Shown one piece after another: positions 1-6,843 of a stretch of DNA of 22,095 bases. The position numbers were made by a program, and so were the translations under genes. Within the stretch, counting starts at the first letter, position 1, and every line of letters begins with the position of its first letter. This DNA comes from a virus. The DNA is taken from the IMG/VR virus record IMGVR_UViG_3300009432_000043, positions 1 to 22,095 of that record; one strand, written 5' to 3'. The notes below the pieces were generated by a model that was given only the letters and a program-made list of their open reading frames with translations, did not search any database and was not told the origin of the DNA.

Positions 1-263
1 ACTGCTCCTTCAGAGGAGGAGTGTGAACGCGTTATCTTTGCGAGTGCATTGATTTCAGCGTGTATCACGGTAGGTAGGGTTCGACCCTCTTGATTCTTAC
101 ATTCGTTATCGAAACCAGCGGGGGTTCCGTTATATCCATAACCTAGTATGCGGTCTCCTTTAGAGATTACGCATCCGACTTTAGTAGAAATATCATACGA
201 CTGTTGCGCTACGCGAGCAGCAATGTCCATCATGAAAGCTTCTTGTTTGTGGAATTTACTCAT
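1..263 (-). CDS. dCMP deaminase, N-terminal part (cut by window edge)
   Basis: Deoxycytidylate deaminase converts dCMP to dUMP, the thymidylate precursor, and is common in phage nucleotide metabolism modules. Translation from the ATG at 263 reads MSKFHKQEAFMMDIAARVAQ and continues with STKVGCVISKGDRILGYGYNG, the usual strand pattern of the cytidine/dCMP deaminase fold. It then shows VIHAEINALAK, which contains the HAE zinc-ligand and proton-shuttle motif at about residues 69-71. The second zinc motif (PCxxC) would lie beyond the left edge and cannot be checked. About 87 codons are visible and the stop is missing. The gene follows the AAA+ gene after a 76-nt gap that holds a T7-class promoter candidate and a small hairpin, so it may be driven by the phage polymerase. 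The family call is firm; full length and activity are unknown. Confidence 0.88.
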   Translation of the reverse strand, partial: MSKFHKQEAFMMDIAARVAQQSYDISTKVGCVISKGDRILGYGYNGTPAGFDNECKNQEGRTLPTVIHAEINALAKITRSHSSSEGA

Positions 264-283
264 AGGGATTGCCTATATTGGTT

Positions 284-309
284 AAAGAACCCCTACTCGG
301 GAGTAGAGG
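284..309 (-). terminator. Hairpin with short U-rich tail (weak terminator or leader hairpin)
   Basis: On the minus strand CCUCUACU and AGUAGGGG pair around a 4-nt loop (CCCG), giving about 8 base pairs including one U-G wobble, followed by UUCUUU. The wobble exists only in minus-strand RNA. It lies between the AAA+ gene and the dCMP deaminase gene, just downstream of a promoter candidate, so it could be a weak terminator or a 5' leader hairpin that stabilises the deaminase transcript. Confidence 0.45.
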
Positions 310-314
310 CGTGT

Positions 315-339
315 GGTTTCTTCTTTAGAAGGCGTCATT
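315..339 (-). promoter_or_regulatory. Candidate T7-class phage RNA polymerase promoter, copy A
   Basis: The 25 nt immediately after the AAA+ stop codon are identical to 11964-11988. Read on the minus strand the element begins AATGACGCC and ends TTCTAAAGAAGAAACC. The spacing between AAT and CTAAAG matches the T7/T3/SP6 promoter layout (TAAT ... CTATAG or CTAAAG with +1 at the final G), which puts +1 at 323 and gives a leader of about 60 nt to the deaminase start. The repetition is directly visible; promoter function is inference from the layout and position. Confidence 0.6.
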
Positions 340-2055
340 TTAGAACTGAAAAGATTTACTCATTTCAGCCTTTAACACCTCTGGCATTGTACGCCTTTTA
401 AGCTCAATCTCAGCTTTAACCATCTCACGAATACGCTTGATAGTGGGCTTCTTAGGTTCAAATAGGGCAGCTTGTTGCACCACCTTTAAATCACCCGGAG
501 TCATAAAGTCATAAAGACCAAGTTTGCTTTTCTTGAATTGTGGAAAGTACATTTGGAAACACTTCTCAGTCTGCTCTTCATTCATAAACTTAAACTCAGT
601 CTTCAAGAATAATCTACGAAGTATAGCAGGATCTAATCCTTCCATGAAGTTAGAAGTACAGAAGAAGATACCGTTGAAGTCATCAAGCTCAGTAAGCAAC
701 TGATTTGTAAAGGTTTTCTGATGCTGACGATCAGCACTATGACGGCTTCCTGCCATAGAGTCAATCTCATCAATCAGCAAGATAGCCTTTTCTTCTTTAG
801 CTTCTTCAAAGGCTTTGTGTAGATTCTTCTCGCCTTCACCTACGTACTTAGACTGCAGTTCACCATAGGTCTTCTTGATTACTTTCATACCTAGCTCTCT
901 ACCAATGTGATTAGCTAGCGCACTTTTACCTGTACCGGGAACACCGTAGAACAATCCAGTAATAGTCTTTGGACGATCTGCGACAGGCTTGTCCATTATT
1001 GCTTTCATTCTCTCTACTAAGTTCTCAGCAGAAGGCTCAATATTAACAATAGAAACATCATAAGGCTCCGAATATAATTCAGCGTGAACTTCATCAGGGA
1101 CTAGTGAAACGACAATACCCTTACCGAATACCATCTCGGTTACAGGCTCAATTCCTTGTGTTGATGATAAGTCCTTGTTTGCACGTTCTCTTGTGGCTAC
1201 AATCTTCTTAGCCATGTAGATTATTTCTTCTTTGTTAAATTCAACTGGATTCACTCTCAGTACAATACCGGGAATGTCTTCACCTTCCAAGGTTACCTTA
1301 ATTTCCTCACCTAAAGCCCATTGCTTCTCCGTAGCTGCAGATGAACTCCCGGAGGTAAGGCTGTTAATAAATGAATCAAAAGCAAAGAAGCCCATTTCAC
1401 TTTCAGGGTCAGCTGCAGCACTAGGCCTTTCAGAACTGGACAAGTATTCATAGAAGTGCCCCAGCTCTACACCAAACCACTGCATGATAGCATCACTGCG
1501 CATGTAGTAATCAAACGCACCTGCGTTCAAGAGTGCTTCAGCTACGCCCGAGGGTTCATAAGTGCCATAAGTGCGAGCTACGTGAGTTATACCGCCAGTA
1601 GGCTTTCGTAATAGTCCCGGTCGGAACACTAACAGGCTTTGAATGTAAGGTCCATTTAAGAAATCATTTACTACCTTTGATGCTTCTTTTACAGACATAT
1701 TTGGCCCTTCTTTTATAAATTTAGCAGCTTCTTCTCGTTCAAGTAATCGCTCAGAGTAATCAAGCAAGAACGCGTGGAATTGTTGCAAGTCTTTTTGTAA
1801 CCCTGTTTCTTTCCAGCTACCAAAGCCTTTAAGAGAATCACACAGGTCTAAACATTTTTCAGCGTCAAACAGATCTGGTTCATTTTCAAGCAAGTCGATG
1901 TCCCAAGGACTTATACACTGATTAGAATCATCGTGTATTTGAATTAACTTCTTGTAAATTCTACTAGTCCGTTTAGACTCCAAGTTAGTGTACCTAGCGA
2001 TAATGATCATAGCTGTTACTAGGTTTTTAAAGCTGACTATGTTGTATTCTGACAT
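340..2055 (-). CDS. AAA+ ATPase with unrecognised N-terminal half
   Basis: A 571-aa protein. The C-terminal part (about residues 340-500) is a classical AAA+ module of the FtsH/Cdc48/spastin-like group. It has Walker A GVPGTGKS at 371-378, a pore-loop-like KYVGEGE at 403-409, Walker B LLIDE at 426-430, a sensor-1 asparagine in CTSN (469) and a paired arginine finger in DPAILRR (480-481). Such ATPases form hexamers that unfold or remodel proteins. Residues 1-340 match no family I can name; they contain a long helical-looking region and a short segment (about 245-340) of beta-like character. No protease domain is visible, so a remodelling or adaptor role is more likely than proteolysis. It follows the primase-helicase gene by 9 nt, with a good ribosome-binding site (AAGGAAATAATATG), and so belongs to the replication operon. 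The target is unknown. Confidence 0.85.
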   Translation of the reverse strand: MSEYNIVSFKNLVTAMIIIARYTNLESKRTSRIYKKLIQIHDDSNQCISPWDIDLLENEPDLFDAEKCLDLCDSLKGFGSWKETGLQKDLQQFHAFLLDYSERLLEREEAAKFIKEGPNMSVKEASKVVNDFLNGPYIQSLLVFRPGLLRKPTGGITHVARTYGTYEPSGVAEALLNAGAFDYYMRSDAIMQWFGVELGHFYEYLSSSERPSAAADPESEMGFFAFDSFINSLTSGSSSAATEKQWALGEEIKVTLEGEDIPGIVLRVNPVEFNKEEIIYMAKKIVATRERANKDLSSTQGIEPVTEMVFGKGIVVSLVPDEVHAELYSEPYDVSIVNIEPSAENLVERMKAIMDKPVADRPKTITGLFYGVPGTGKSALANHIGRELGMKVIKKTYGELQSKYVGEGEKNLHKAFEEAKEEKAILLIDEIDSMAGSRHSADRQHQKTFTNQLLTELDDFNGIFFCTSNFMEGLDPAILRRLFLKTEFKFMNEEQTEKCFQMYFPQFKKSKLGLYDFMTPGDLKVVQQAALFEPKKPTIKRIREMVKAEIELKRRTMPEVLKAEMSKSFQF

Positions 2056-2064
2056 ATTATTTCC

Positions 2065-3714
2065 TTAGAGTTCTGGTTCTTTATTGAAAGTGCTTCCATC
2101 TACATAACCGAGACGACCTGTCTCTGCTTCATAGTAAGCTCCACCTGCATTACCTGTCTTACCTGTGTATCTTGACTTTAGAACACGAATCTTAATAGTG
2201 TTCTTTTCTCTTTCATCGTTACTTATCATGTTACGAGCAAATGCAATAATTTGAAATGAGACTTGCTTAATAGAGCCTGAACCCTTAATATCATCCATAG
2301 CGGGTAGTTTTCCTTCTTCAAATGCAGTTCCATTTCCACTTGTTTTTCTTAGGTGGGAAATAACACCTAACCATACATTGTGTTTCTTACAAATCTTTAA
2401 AAGGTCACTCATTACCTTGTCTACTGCACTGTTAACATCGCCTTCTACTTCAGAAGTGGCAATTGTTAAGTGATCGAGCCAAAGGTACTTACAACCCATA
2501 AGACACATAGTTTCCATCTTGTCCATTAAAGAACCATCAGATACAGAACCCTGATGATCCAACAAGATAATGCTACGGTCACCAAAGACAGCATCAAAAG
2601 CTTCTTTCTTATCGTCTTGAGATATATCTTCTTGCTCCGTTAAGTTAACTTTCATTTGCATACCGATAAACTTCTCTACAGTATCACCGGGACCTTCTTC
2701 TAATGAGATCATACCTATTTTATGTTCTGTAGTCTCTTTAAGATGCAAGACAATCTCTTTAACCATTGTACTTTTACCAGAACCTGTGCCAGATGTGAAC
2801 AAGTCTAGTTCACCAAACCTCATACCCTTAGTTAATTCATTAACACCTTGCATACAAGGAGGGTAAGGGGTAGACTCTGTTGCTTCACGTTCTAAGAACT
2901 TATCCCACAGAACTTCACCTTGGAGAATACCAGAAGGTGACCACGGTTGAGCATCCCAGACTGCTTTAAGGATATCCATATAACCGTGTTTGATTAGTTC
3001 ATCGTTAGCGTCTTTTTCTTTTAACTTAGCTATCTTTACCTTATCAATACCGACTATGGAACAGGCTTTGTCTAGTGCTTTCTTACCGGCTTCATCGTTG
3101 TCGAGCATCAATACTACTTCATCAAATTGTCTTACCCAGTCTCTCTGCTCCAGTAGGGCCTTTGTGCCGCTAGCTGAGGGTAGGGATACTACAGGGTAGA
3201 TTTGACCATACTTCTTCATAGAGGCAGTAGCTACAGCCATCGCATCTAGTTCGCCTTCAGTGATAATTAATCGCTTACCACCATTGAACTTGGATTGACC
3301 GAAGAGACCTTCAATACCTTCAACTACACGAAAGTCTTTAGGTAATGTTCTGACTTTATAGCCTATAGTCTTATCAACACCATAAGGGTAATAGTGCTCG
3401 TTAATCTCACCATTAACATCCACACCTGCCTTTACTCCGAAGAATTCACATATGTCTTTAGGTATTTGTCTTTCTTTAAAACCTCTTGTCGAATAAGTGT
3501 TTATCTCATCAAGAGACACTTTCGAATAGCTAGGGGTGTTAGAAGATGCGACAGCTGTAAACCCTTCAGGGGTCTCATTAGGATTCTTGTGGATAGCATC
3601 ACAGGACATACATTTCGCGGGGCCTGACTCATAGACGGCTACTGCATCACTTGAACCGCAAGCAACGCATTCACTATGGCCTAAAAAGTTAGACTTTTCT
3701 TGTTGCTTCTTCAT
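2065..3714 (-). CDS. Primase-helicase (T7 gp4-like)
   Basis: This bifunctional replication protein makes RNA primers and unwinds the fork. The 549-aa length is close to T7 gp4 (566). The order is: N-terminal zinc finger with C16, C19, C35 and C38; TOPRIM primase core with E153 in IITEGELDA and DND at 205-207; then a DnaB/RecA-type helicase. The helicase shows Walker A SGTGSGKST around 308-316 (K314), a likely catalytic glutamate at 339/340, Walker B YLWLD ending at D414, the H4-type histidine in VISH (454), glutamine 484 and an arginine finger candidate at 494. All key residues appear intact. The start at 3714 has AGAGGATAACAAATG as ribosome-binding site and overlaps the sequence at the end of the upstream GIY-YIG gene. 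T7 gp4 also has an internal start giving a helicase-only form; I could not tell whether that applies here. Confidence 0.95.
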   Translation of the reverse strand: MKKQQEKSNFLGHSECVACGSSDAVAVYESGPAKCMSCDAIHKNPNETPEGFTAVASSNTPSYSKVSLDEINTYSTRGFKERQIPKDICEFFGVKAGVDVNGEINEHYYPYGVDKTIGYKVRTLPKDFRVVEGIEGLFGQSKFNGGKRLIITEGELDAMAVATASMKKYGQIYPVVSLPSASGTKALLEQRDWVRQFDEVVLMLDNDEAGKKALDKACSIVGIDKVKIAKLKEKDANDELIKHGYMDILKAVWDAQPWSPSGILQGEVLWDKFLEREATESTPYPPCMQGVNELTKGMRFGELDLFTSGTGSGKSTMVKEIVLHLKETTEHKIGMISLEEGPGDTVEKFIGMQMKVNLTEQEDISQDDKKEAFDAVFGDRSIILLDHQGSVSDGSLMDKMETMCLMGCKYLWLDHLTIATSEVEGDVNSAVDKVMSDLLKICKKHNVWLGVISHLRKTSGNGTAFEEGKLPAMDDIKGSGSIKQVSFQIIAFARNMISNDEREKNTIKIRVLKSRYTGKTGNAGGAYYEAETGRLGYVDGSTFNKEPEL

Positions 3715-3717
3715 TTG

Positions 3718-4239
3718 TTATCCTCTTGCTTTATTTAAAATTTTATAGGCTTTAGCTAGGCAAGTTACCATCTCCTTATGCTCAGTTTTAGACTCTTTAG
3801 GAACAAATCGAATAGCGGCCACCTGATTGTTGAACCACATACGTTCGCCCTCTAAGTCCCTCTCTGTCATTGTCTGCAAAACCATTTGTAGATAGGCCTC
3901 AGTATAGGATAGCCACGCTCTTGTCTCAAACACACCAAGAATGTGGTACTCGAATGTATCGCCACCTTTGATAGCAGCTTTCACATGCGAGCTGGATGAC
4001 TTGTACAAGCGCCACAGGGCAGCACCCGTCTTCGTCATAGAGTTCCTTTTGAACGCCCAGAATTGTCTTTTACCTACATAAGCCATTCCAGTCTTCTTGT
4101 TTACCATCAAGTATATAAACCCGAATGAATCTGCAAGCTTCCTGTCTTTGCCTGTGTAGTTCCAGTGACCTAGCTCTTCCTTGAGCTTAGTATCTTTAGG
4201 CACATATTTAGCTTTCTTCTTCAATGTTGGTCGGGCCAT
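3718..4239 (-). CDS. GIY-YIG family nuclease (Seg-like, possible free-standing homing endonuclease)
   Basis: A 173-aa protein. The GIY-YIG core is GFIYLM followed by GMAYVGKRQFW, with a downstream arginine-rich stretch and a conserved glutamate in YTEAYLQ. The YKSSSS segment resembles the Y-GSS motif of phage Seg-like nucleases. These enzymes cut DNA and often act as homing endonucleases near replication genes; some have been adopted for DNA processing. I chose the third of three adjacent ATG codons (4239), which sits 6 nt after GGAGG, rather than upstream in-frame starts that would place the Shine-Dalgarno inside the gene. It overlaps the exonuclease gene by 32 nt and is followed by the primase-helicase after 3 nt, so it is well integrated in the operon. 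Homing activity is inference. Confidence 0.75.
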   Translation of the reverse strand: MARPTLKKKAKYVPKDTKLKEELGHWNYTGKDRKLADSFGFIYLMVNKKTGMAYVGKRQFWAFKRNSMTKTGAALWRLYKSSSSHVKAAIKGGDTFEYHILGVFETRAWLSYTEAYLQMVLQTMTERDLEGERMWFNNQVAAIRFVPKESKTEHKEMVTCLAKAYKILNKARG

Positions 4240-4933
4240 CATCATCCTCCAACTTAAAGTGTCCATCACGGGTAGGTAAAATATGGATGAGCGTGCCTGT
4301 ATGCATTATCTCTTCCTTCCACTTATCCCCTACTTTTTCATAATAGGCATTAATGACCGCTTGTTTCCTTTCACCAATAGCATGACCTTCTAAGATTTTT
4401 AAAGCTTTCTTAGGGCCAATGCCTCTGAGACCACGGATGTTATCTACACCGTCACCAGTGAGTATCTGTGTCCAGTAGTGAATGTCAGCTTCATCTTCAT
4501 TCATATACACAAACTTGTTCTTATGAATTAAATAATGAGTGCCTTCAATGCACAACAAGTCTTTATCGATTGAAGCTACAGCAAAAGGTATGCCAGCATC
4601 ACGAGCTTCTTTGGCCCATATATGGACTAAGTCGTCTGCTTCCATGCCATCTGAAGGTTCTGCTAATCCTTCCTCAATTAAATAATTACGCATATCCATG
4701 AAGTAAGGGTTGTTTGCTTTAGACTTATGACGATTAGGAGTATTCTTATAGTCAGGGAAGAAATCAACTCGAAAGTTATTAGAACCTTGGATAGCTATCT
4801 TGACTTCAGTAGCAAAGCACCGTTCTCTAATCTCTTCAATCATTTCTTCAAACCTATCTACAGCGTCCTCAAAGCAGTTCTTGTTCCAAGCAGAACGAAA
4901 AGCCACTACATCACCGTCAACAATTAACAGCAT
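4208..4933 (-). CDS. 5'-3' exonuclease (T7 gp6 / FEN-like)
   Basis: A flap/5' nuclease that removes primers and, in T7-like phages, degrades host DNA and helps recombination. The 241-aa protein shows the family's acidic metal ligands in order: MLLIVDGD at the N-terminus, GMEADDLVHIWA in the middle, ASIDKDLLCIEG, then the helix-hairpin-helix region LTGDGVDNIRGLRGIGPKKA. The size is somewhat below T7 gp6 (about 300 aa). The ATG overlaps the stop of the upstream gene as TAATG. The C-terminal tail is acidic and overlaps the start of the GIY-YIG gene. Confidence 0.93.
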   Translation of the reverse strand: MLLIVDGDVVAFRSAWNKNCFEDAVDRFEEMIEEIRERCFATEVKIAIQGSNNFRVDFFPDYKNTPNRHKSKANNPYFMDMRNYLIEEGLAEPSDGMEADDLVHIWAKEARDAGIPFAVASIDKDLLCIEGTHYLIHKNKFVYMNEDEADIHYWTQILTGDGVDNIRGLRGIGPKKALKILEGHAIGERKQAVINAYYEKVGDKWKEEIMHTGTLIHILPTRDGHFKLEDDDGPTNIEEES

Positions 4934-5226
4934 TACGAGAAGATCTTACTGAAGAAGTGCTTGATTCGTGTTACAACACCATCAAATGGATCTGGTGCTA
5001 ATGCTTTTGCAAGTGCTTCATCTTTTACTGCAGTAGAGGTATCAATAGCTTGTTCACGGTCTTTAACTTGAATTTCAGTCTCTACAACGTTCTTAGCAAC
5101 AAGTGTAGCCAAGTCTCGTTTATTCAGGTTCTTAATACCTTTCTCTTGGTACTTAGAAGCCATACGAATCAGTGCGGCACGGTTGTTATTTTTGATGAGT
5201 GATGCGATTTTAGTTTCAACGGTCAT
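4933..5226 (-). CDS. Hypothetical protein, 97 aa
   Basis: I do not recognise a family. The protein is helical-looking and lysine-rich in its first half (MTVETKIASLIKNNNRAALI), followed by a charged middle and a C-terminal FDGVVTRIKHFFSKIFS segment that could form an amphipathic helix. The start overlaps the end of the MazG-like gene by 11 nt, and AAAGGAAACTAATTATG supplies a strong ribosome-binding site. The stop overlaps the exonuclease start as TAATG, so it is translationally coupled to a replication gene. Confidence 0.75.
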   Translation of the reverse strand: MTVETKIASLIKNNNRAALIRMASKYQEKGIKNLNKRDLATLVAKNVVETEIQVKDREQAIDTSTAVKDEALAKALAPDPFDGVVTRIKHFFSKIFS

Positions 5227-5518
5227 AATTAGTTTCCTTTCGATTTTGTAATTTAGTTAAGTTATAATTTGCTATTTCAGACAAAGAGAGACCGTAAGCA
5301 CTAGAGATAGTAGATACATACCACAGTATATCACCTACTTCACTTACAACGGCTTCACGAGTGCTGTCTTTTCTGTCTGACCTTAAGTCTTTCATTCGTT
5401 CTGATGCTAGCTCCCCTACTTCGGAAGACAATCCGATAAACAGCGTGTCAAGGCTAGGGTGTGATGTAGCATACTCTTTGGCATCTAACTGATAACGATC
5501 TAAGTCATTAATCTTCAT
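5216..5518 (-). CDS. MazG-like nucleotide pyrophosphohydrolase
   Basis: A 100-aa all-alpha NTP pyrophosphohydrolase. It carries the ExxE...ExxD metal-binding signature as LSSEVGEL (about residues 31-38) and VSEVGDILWYVS (about 58-69), followed by the typical tail LSLSEIANYNLTKLQNR. Family members hydrolyse (d)NTPs or alarmone-like nucleotides to monophosphates. In marine phages MazG proteins have been proposed to adjust the host nucleotide or starvation state. Located in the nucleotide/replication operon and overlapping both neighbours by 11 nt. The start has AGGAAATAATTTATG. Confidence 0.85.
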   Translation of the reverse strand: MKINDLDRYQLDAKEYATSHPSLDTLFIGLSSEVGELASERMKDLRSDRKDSTREAVVSEVGDILWYVSTISSAYGLSLSEIANYNLTKLQNRKETNYDR

Positions 5519-5822
5519 AAATTATTTCCTGTGTATCATAATCAGAAACATTAATAGACCTCTCACCTACATACTCTGGAGAGCCTGAATCGAGACCTCT
5601 TACAGCTATCCTATAAACGTTATTCGTCTTAGTAATTATACCTAAAACTCCATCACCTTCATAAGATATATTTCTGATTTTTTGATCTAAGATATAGTTA
5701 GGAATTCTTGCCGAGTATCCACTAGATGTAATAAATGTCCTATCCACATAAACAGTAGTGATTTCATTGGTTAATTCTGCCATCATATTTTCTACTATGA
5801 TTTCATCATTTGTTAATTTCAT
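5508..5822 (-). CDS. Hypothetical protein, 104 aa
   Basis: No family recognised. It is mostly beta-like with a polar, acidic C-terminus (DTQEIIYED) and no signal peptide or membrane segment. The ribosome-binding site TAGGAAACATAATG is good and it overlaps the MazG-like gene by 11 nt, so it is very likely expressed. Its N-terminus (MKLTNDEIIVENMMAEL) and general size resemble the unrelated-looking hypothetical at 8716-8961 only in being small and basic/acidic mixed; I infer no function. Confidence 0.7.
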   Translation of the reverse strand: MKLTNDEIIVENMMAELTNEITTVYVDRTFITSSGYSARIPNYILDQKIRNISYEGDGVLGIITKTNNVYRIAVRGLDSGSPEYVGERSINVSDYDTQEIIYED

Positions 5823-5830
5823 TATGTTTC

Positions 5831-6079
5831 CTATTTAGTTGCGAATTTATAAGCACCAAGAGCGGCCCCTGCTGTTGCGCAGAATCCAACAGAAAGGATT
5901 GGTAAAGCTGCACCAATAAAGCCGCCAGCAAGTGCTGCGTAAAGAACGTGCTTAACTATAGGCTTCTCCATACTCTTAAAGAAAAACCCCTTGCTGGAGC
6001 CTAACAATTCTTGAGTATCTTCAGAGTTGTAAAAGTTTTTAGCAGATTCAGTTGCTTTGGTGTAGTGTTTTTTAAACAT
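5831..6079 (-). CDS. Small membrane protein, 82 aa
   Basis: The N-terminal half is charged and helical; residues about 46-80 form a glycine/alanine-rich hydrophobic stretch (VLYAALAGGFIGAALPIL, then VGFCATAGAALGAYKFA), consistent with one or two membrane helices with glycine-zipper-like spacing. No signal peptide. No family recognised. Lies between a GIY-YIG-like gene and a hypothetical gene in the middle operon. A role at the inner membrane, for example in superinfection exclusion or host takeover, is only a guess. Confidence 0.7.
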   Translation of the reverse strand: MFKKHYTKATESAKNFYNSEDTQELLGSSKGFFFKSMEKPIVKHVLYAALAGGFIGAALPILSVGFCATAGAALGAYKFATK

Positions 6080-6091
6080 ATTATAGACCTA

Positions 6092-6442
6092 TTATTTTAT
6101 AAAGAAGAGCCGTCTGCTATTGTAAGCTAGGCTGAGACCTTCCCCGAGCGGGGCACAGGCGGTGGTGGAGCGGTTTAAACATTGACCTTCAAAGTGTTCC
6201 CTGTTACCATCTTTCTTAGTACCGCCTAGCTCTATATCGATTGCTTCGAATTCAGCGCGTAGACACCCACCGAGAGTTCGGTGTTCAGATATGGCCTCTA
6301 GTGAAATCCATTCGGCATCATCGTAACGCTTAGAAGCCCTATGAGCCTTAGTGCGTCCGAGGATGTCAGTCGTGGATCCTATGTAGAATTTAAAACCTGG
6401 GTAACCTTTGTGTTTTGAGGTGATCTTATATACATAGTGCAT
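6092..6442 (-). CDS. GIY-YIG domain protein, 116 aa
   Basis: The N-terminus has a GIY-YIG core: HYVYKITS, then FKFYIGSTTDILGRTKAHR, which includes the second motif (YIG) and a following arginine; a glutamate in CLRAEFEAIDIELG may complete the active site. This is small, close to a bare catalytic domain with a short tail containing two cysteines (GQCL, TACAP). I chose the second ATG (6442) since AAGGATGCTT places the ribosome-binding site correctly for it; the first ATG at 6448 has almost no spacing. It may be a homing-type nuclease near the DNA polymerase gene or a structure-specific nuclease. Confidence 0.7.
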   Translation of the reverse strand: MHYVYKITSKHKGYPGFKFYIGSTTDILGRTKAHRASKRYDDAEWISLEAISEHRTLGGCLRAEFEAIDIELGGTKKDGNREHFEGQCLNRSTTACAPLGEGLSLAYNSRRLFFIK

Positions 6443-6463
6443 AAGCATCCTTACTTTGAAAAG

Positions 6464-6817
6464 TTAAACAATTTGAGTAAATACACAAGTTCCTTTAATA
6501 ATATCAGTCTTGTAAAAACCTTCTCTATTCGCTATAAACTGGTTAAAACTGATATACAAGTCGTTTACATCTAACACTATTGTATTCTTGTAATACCTAT
6601 CTCTTCCATCAAAATGTGCGTTTGAGAAAGTGTAGAAGTAAACGCCTTTGACTAGCTTATACTCTTTTTTAACTTCATTAATTTCAAGATAGCTTTCTTC
6701 TTCACCTATATAAATCTCCATCTGGGTTCCACCTTCAAGAATACAAGAAAGTCGATCAGGAAGGGCGAAGGATAATGAGGATATCATTGTTGCTACGATT
6801 AGTATTATATATTTCAT
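6464..6817 (-). CDS. Exported hypothetical protein, 117 aa
   Basis: Begins with a clear Sec signal peptide (MKYIILIVATMISSLSFA, cleavage likely after SFA). The mature part is about 99 aa, beta-rich, with two cysteines (LSCILEGG and KGTCVFT) that could form a disulfide linking the two ends. No family recognised. AAAGGGAAATAATATG is a strong ribosome-binding site. It lies directly downstream of the DNA polymerase gene, an unusual place for an exported protein; periplasmic action on the host envelope or superinfection exclusion is possible but unproven. Confidence 0.75.
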   Translation of the reverse strand: MKYIILIVATMISSLSFALPDRLSCILEGGTQMEIYIGEEESYLEINEVKKEYKLVKGVYFYTFSNAHFDGRDRYYKNTIVLDVNDLYISFNQFIANREGFYKTDIIKGTCVFTQIV

Positions 6818-6843
6818 ATTATTTCCCTTTAGTTATCATTAGT

